From positions 1 through 8,759 of the forward strand of contig JABDJU010000140.1 in the NCBI GenBank assembly GCA_013003325.1: a stretch of 8,759 nt of DNA. Reading direction: 5' to 3'. The notes under the pieces are model-generated. The model searched no databases, had not been told where the DNA came from, and saw only the letters and a program-made list of their open reading frames with translations. The DNA comes from Acidimicrobiales bacterium. Its GTDB lineage: Bacteria > Actinomycetota > Acidimicrobiia > Acidimicrobiales > SZUA-35. Numbering within the stretch: position 1 is the stretch's first letter; the number at the start of each line of letters is the position of its first letter. This document shows positions 7,003-8,759 of the stretch, piece by piece. Both the position numbers and the translations under genes were made by a program.

Positions 7003-7320
7003 ATGACCATGCACAACCCACACCACCCCGAGGTCGATGCGGTCACACATCAGCTAACAACCCCCGATCGCGGCATCCTGGCCAAGATGGCCGCCGCCGG
7101 CTTGGCGGTCGCCGCAGTGGCGGCCGGTGCCACGGTGGCGCTGGCCGCGGTCGAACCGGCGGCCGAACCTTCCGCTGGTCACAGCGAAGTGATCTCTCAC
7201 CCCGGCACCGAACCGAGCGAGACCGAGTGGCCCGACATGCCGATCGTCGACGCGATCAAGGAGATGATGGGAATCGACGATCAAGATGAATGGTCGTGTC
7301 CCCCGTGCGGACTGGGATGA
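7003..7320 (+). CDS. Small exported or membrane-anchored protein ending in CPPCGLG, candidate MNIO substrate
   Basis: I do not recognise a named family. The 105 residues comprise a polar, His-containing N terminus (1-27), one Ala/Val/Leu-rich hydrophobic segment (about 28-50, after RGILAKM), an acidic Pro/Glu/Ser stretch (51-80), a possible short helix (PIVDAIKEMMG, 80-90) and the end DEWSCPPCGLG. The only two Cys are C99 and C102. The hydrophobic segment could be a Sec signal with a cut near VALA-AVEP, or a single membrane anchor. Its stop overlaps the ATG of the DUF692 oxidase gene (ATGA, 7317-7320). Because DUF692 enzymes modify Cys-bearing peptides, I infer this is its substrate or precursor. 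ATGs at 6988 and 7009 are alternative starts; 7003 is preferred for the GAAGAA-like purines 8 nt upstream, but only weakly. It could instead be a metal-binding or redox CxxC protein. Confidence 0.8.
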   Translation: MTMHNPHHPEVDAVTHQLTTPDRGILAKMAAAGLAVAAVAAGATVALAAVEPAAEPSAGHSEVISHPGTEPSETEWPDMPIVDAIKEMMGIDDQDEWSCPPCGLG

Positions 7321-8399
7321 TCCGCTTCGGTCTTTCCCTGATGCCCGAACCGGGCTTCGCTACCGCCGCCGAACCGCTGTTCTCCGAGGGCATCGTGTCG
7401 GCCGTCGAATGGAGCTTCGACATGGGGTGGGGGTCAGACCCCACGCCGGCATGGCTCGACGAACTACTCGACTTCTACTGCGAGCAAGGCTGGCTGCTGG
7501 GCCACGGTGTTTCATACTCGCTACTGGGTGCGGCGGGTCGCCATGAGGCCTGGCTCGATCGGTTGAGGGAAGAAGTAGAACGGCGGCGGTACCGGTGGAT
7601 CACCGAGCACATCGGCTTCGTCGGTGCCGGGCGGTTCAGCTTCTCTGCTCCGCTGCCGATGCCGGTCGCCGACGACGTGATCCAGCTCGGCACCGCCCGG
7701 CTGGGCTCCCTGGCAGCGGCCGCAGGAGTGCCGGTCGGGGTCGAGAACCTGGCCACCTGTCTTTCGATCCGGGATGCGCACGATCAGGGCCGGCTTGTCT
7801 CCGAGCTGCTGACTGCGGTGGACGGCATCGCCCTGCTCGACCTGCACAACCTGTGGTGCCAGTCGGTCAACACCGGCGTTGCCGTCCAGGATCTGCTCGA
7901 TGCGTTTCCGCTCGATCGGGTCCGGGAGATCCACGTCGCTGGCGGTCGGCCCGATGTTGGAGCCCACTCGGGACGAACACTGCGTCGCGACACCCACGAC
8001 GCCCTCGTGCCCGACGAGGTGGTCTACCTTCTCACTTCTATTGCACCTCGCTGCCCGAATCTCGAGGTCGTGATCTATGAGCGACTGGGAACCAGCCTCG
8101 ATTCGACCGAGGCACAGGATCTCTACAGGCAGGATGTGAGCCGACTTGCCGCGGTTGTGGCCGCGCTTCCGGCAACTGCACCGTCGCCGCTCACGACGCC
8201 ACAAACGGTCGACCTCTCGCCGATCGAGATCCCAGCTCAGCTTCAGCGGACCCAGGCGGAGCTGCTCGAGGGCTTCTACACCGGCGTCGACGCTCCAACC
8301 CTCCAGCAGCGACTGGATCGAGATGACTATCCGCTAGACCCCGACCTCACCGCCGTGGCCACCGAGCTGACCCGGACCTGGGGCCGGCTGCGGGCGTAG
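7317..8399 (+). CDS. DUF692 family multinuclear iron oxidase (MbnB/BufB-like, MNIO)
   Basis: TIM-barrel metalloenzyme of the DUF692 family. Characterised members (MbnB, TglH, BufB-type) use two or three iron ions and oxygen to remodel Cys residues of ribosomal peptides. The 360 residues carry the family landmarks in order: GHGVSYS (His63), ITEHIGF (Glu97, His98), GVENLAT (Glu143, Asn144), LLDLHNLW (Asp175, His177, Asn178), EIHVAGG (Glu204, His206), DTHDAL (Asp225, His227) and VIYERLG (Glu255). These are the likely metal-site residues by family pattern. The usual LDxNN reads LDLHN here. Residues about 296-360 extend past the barrel and end in a helical stretch (AQLQRTQAELLEGFY, 307-321). The ATG at 7317 is chosen because it overlaps the upstream stop; the earlier in-frame ATG at 7290 would add nine residues inside the small gene. 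The gene forms a two-gene operon with the CPPC protein. Confidence 0.9.
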   Translation: MIRFGLSLMPEPGFATAAEPLFSEGIVSAVEWSFDMGWGSDPTPAWLDELLDFYCEQGWLLGHGVSYSLLGAAGRHEAWLDRLREEVERRRYRWITEHIGFVGAGRFSFSAPLPMPVADDVIQLGTARLGSLAAAAGVPVGVENLATCLSIRDAHDQGRLVSELLTAVDGIALLDLHNLWCQSVNTGVAVQDLLDAFPLDRVREIHVAGGRPDVGAHSGRTLRRDTHDALVPDEVVYLLTSIAPRCPNLEVVIYERLGTSLDSTEAQDLYRQDVSRLAAVVAALPATAPSPLTTPQTVDLSPIEIPAQLQRTQAELLEGFYTGVDAPTLQQRLDRDDYPLDPDLTAVATELTRTWGRLRA

Positions 8400-8411
8400 C
8401 GGCAGGCTGGC

Positions 8412-8759
8412 TCAGATCTTCTCGCCGGGAAGCTGACTGGCCTGGGTGAACCAGCTCGTCAGGAGCTCCTCGTCGACCTCGTCGTCCTCAAAGATCTCGA
8501 AGTAGCGCACGTTCGGCACCTTCGACCCTTTCGGCGGTTGAGGGTCAAGCGAGGTCCCGCTGAAGAACGTGAGCTTCAGATACTTGGTGAAGCAACGGAA
8601 CGAAACGAACCACACATCGGACTCCGGATCGACGCCGTAGAACGGCTCGTTGTACTTCACCGCCTTCCTCGCCTGGGGGACGGCCCGCATGATCAACTCG
8701 TCGAGCAGTTCGCCGAGCTCCCGCTTCCAGCCCGGCATGGCGGCGATATACGCCTGCAC
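8412..8759 (-). CDS. DUF1801 domain protein, C-terminal part (cut by window edge)
   Basis: Partial gene: 115 residues are visible, including the C terminus, and the frame is open to the edge. The first visible codon is a GTG, but DUF1801 proteins normally have some residues before the YIAAMPGWKR element, so the true start is probably outside. Family features are the N-terminal helix pair with YIAAMP and W..EL..L, AVKYNEPFYG (33-42), the VWFVSFRCF strand (49-57) and KLTFFSGTSLDP (62-73). DUF1801 (YdhG-like) proteins are small cytosolic proteins of unsettled function, so none is assigned. The gene is convergent with the DUF692 gene, and the two stop codons are 12 nt apart with no hairpin terminator between them. 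Confidence 0.8.
   Translation of the reverse strand: MQAYIAAMPGWKRELGELLDELIMRAVPQARKAVKYNEPFYGVDPESDVWFVSFRCFTKYLKLTFFSGTSLDPQPPKGSKVPNVRYFEIFEDDEVDEELLTSWFTQASQLPGEKI

Noticed and set aside
6918..7046. 43-residue N-terminal extension of the hydrolase frame
   Set aside because: Unlike the family N terminus, would overlap the divergent CPPC gene, and the ATG at 6917 matches both the expected protein length and a leaderless promoter spacing.
7290..7316. Earlier ATG for the DUF692 gene
   Set aside because: It would add MVVSPVRTG inside the small gene. The ATG at 7317 overlaps the upstream stop and starts directly on the family-like RFGLSLMP strand.
8400..8411. Possible terminator between the DUF692 and DUF1801 genes
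   Set aside because: Only 12 nt separate the stops, and the flanking GC-rich sequence does not form a convincing stem followed by T residues.

Overview
The window comes from a high-GC bacterial chromosome. GC-rich third codon positions, GTG/TTG starts, short SD-led gene junctions and a lipoprotein beginning with an Asp/Ser/Gly-rich tail after the lipobox Cys all point to Actinomycetota. The lipoprotein style resembles Acidimicrobiia, but this assignment is an inference from style and not from a marker gene.

Layout. Bases 1-112 are the cut end of whatever lies upstream; no gene can be named there. Bases 113-6112 hold a complete Dpp/Opp-type (peptide/nickel family) ABC importer on the + strand: a DppB-like permease (113-1093), a DppC-like permease (1103-2026), one polypeptide carrying both ATPases, DppD-like fused to DppF-like (2023-4152), and, after a 124-bp gap, a family 5 substrate-binding lipoprotein (4277-6112). 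The first three are tightly packed, with a 9-nt gap and then an ATGA overlap. The binding protein probably also has its own promoter. A very strong GC hairpin (6138-6163) closes the locus.

Bases 6183-6917 (- strand) encode a dienelactone-hydrolase-family alpha/beta hydrolase. It is convergent with the transporter and divergent from the next pair. Its best start is preceded by a TANNNT box at exactly the spacing of a leaderless promoter.

Bases 7003-8399 hold the most interesting unit. A 105-residue protein has a single hydrophobic segment and ends in CPPCGLG. It is translationally coupled (ATGA) to a DUF692 protein, the MbnB-like multinuclear non-heme iron oxidase (MNIO) family, which modifies Cys-bearing peptides in methanobactin, bufferin and related pathways. 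The pair looks like a minimal two-gene RiPP-type system: the exported or membrane-anchored protein is the probable substrate, and the enzyme carries its own C-terminal extension in place of a separate partner protein. This is a hypothesis from gene context.

Bases 8412-8759 (- strand) are the C-terminal part of a DUF1801 protein cut by the window edge. No tRNA, rRNA, CRISPR array, insertion sequence or phage feature was seen.
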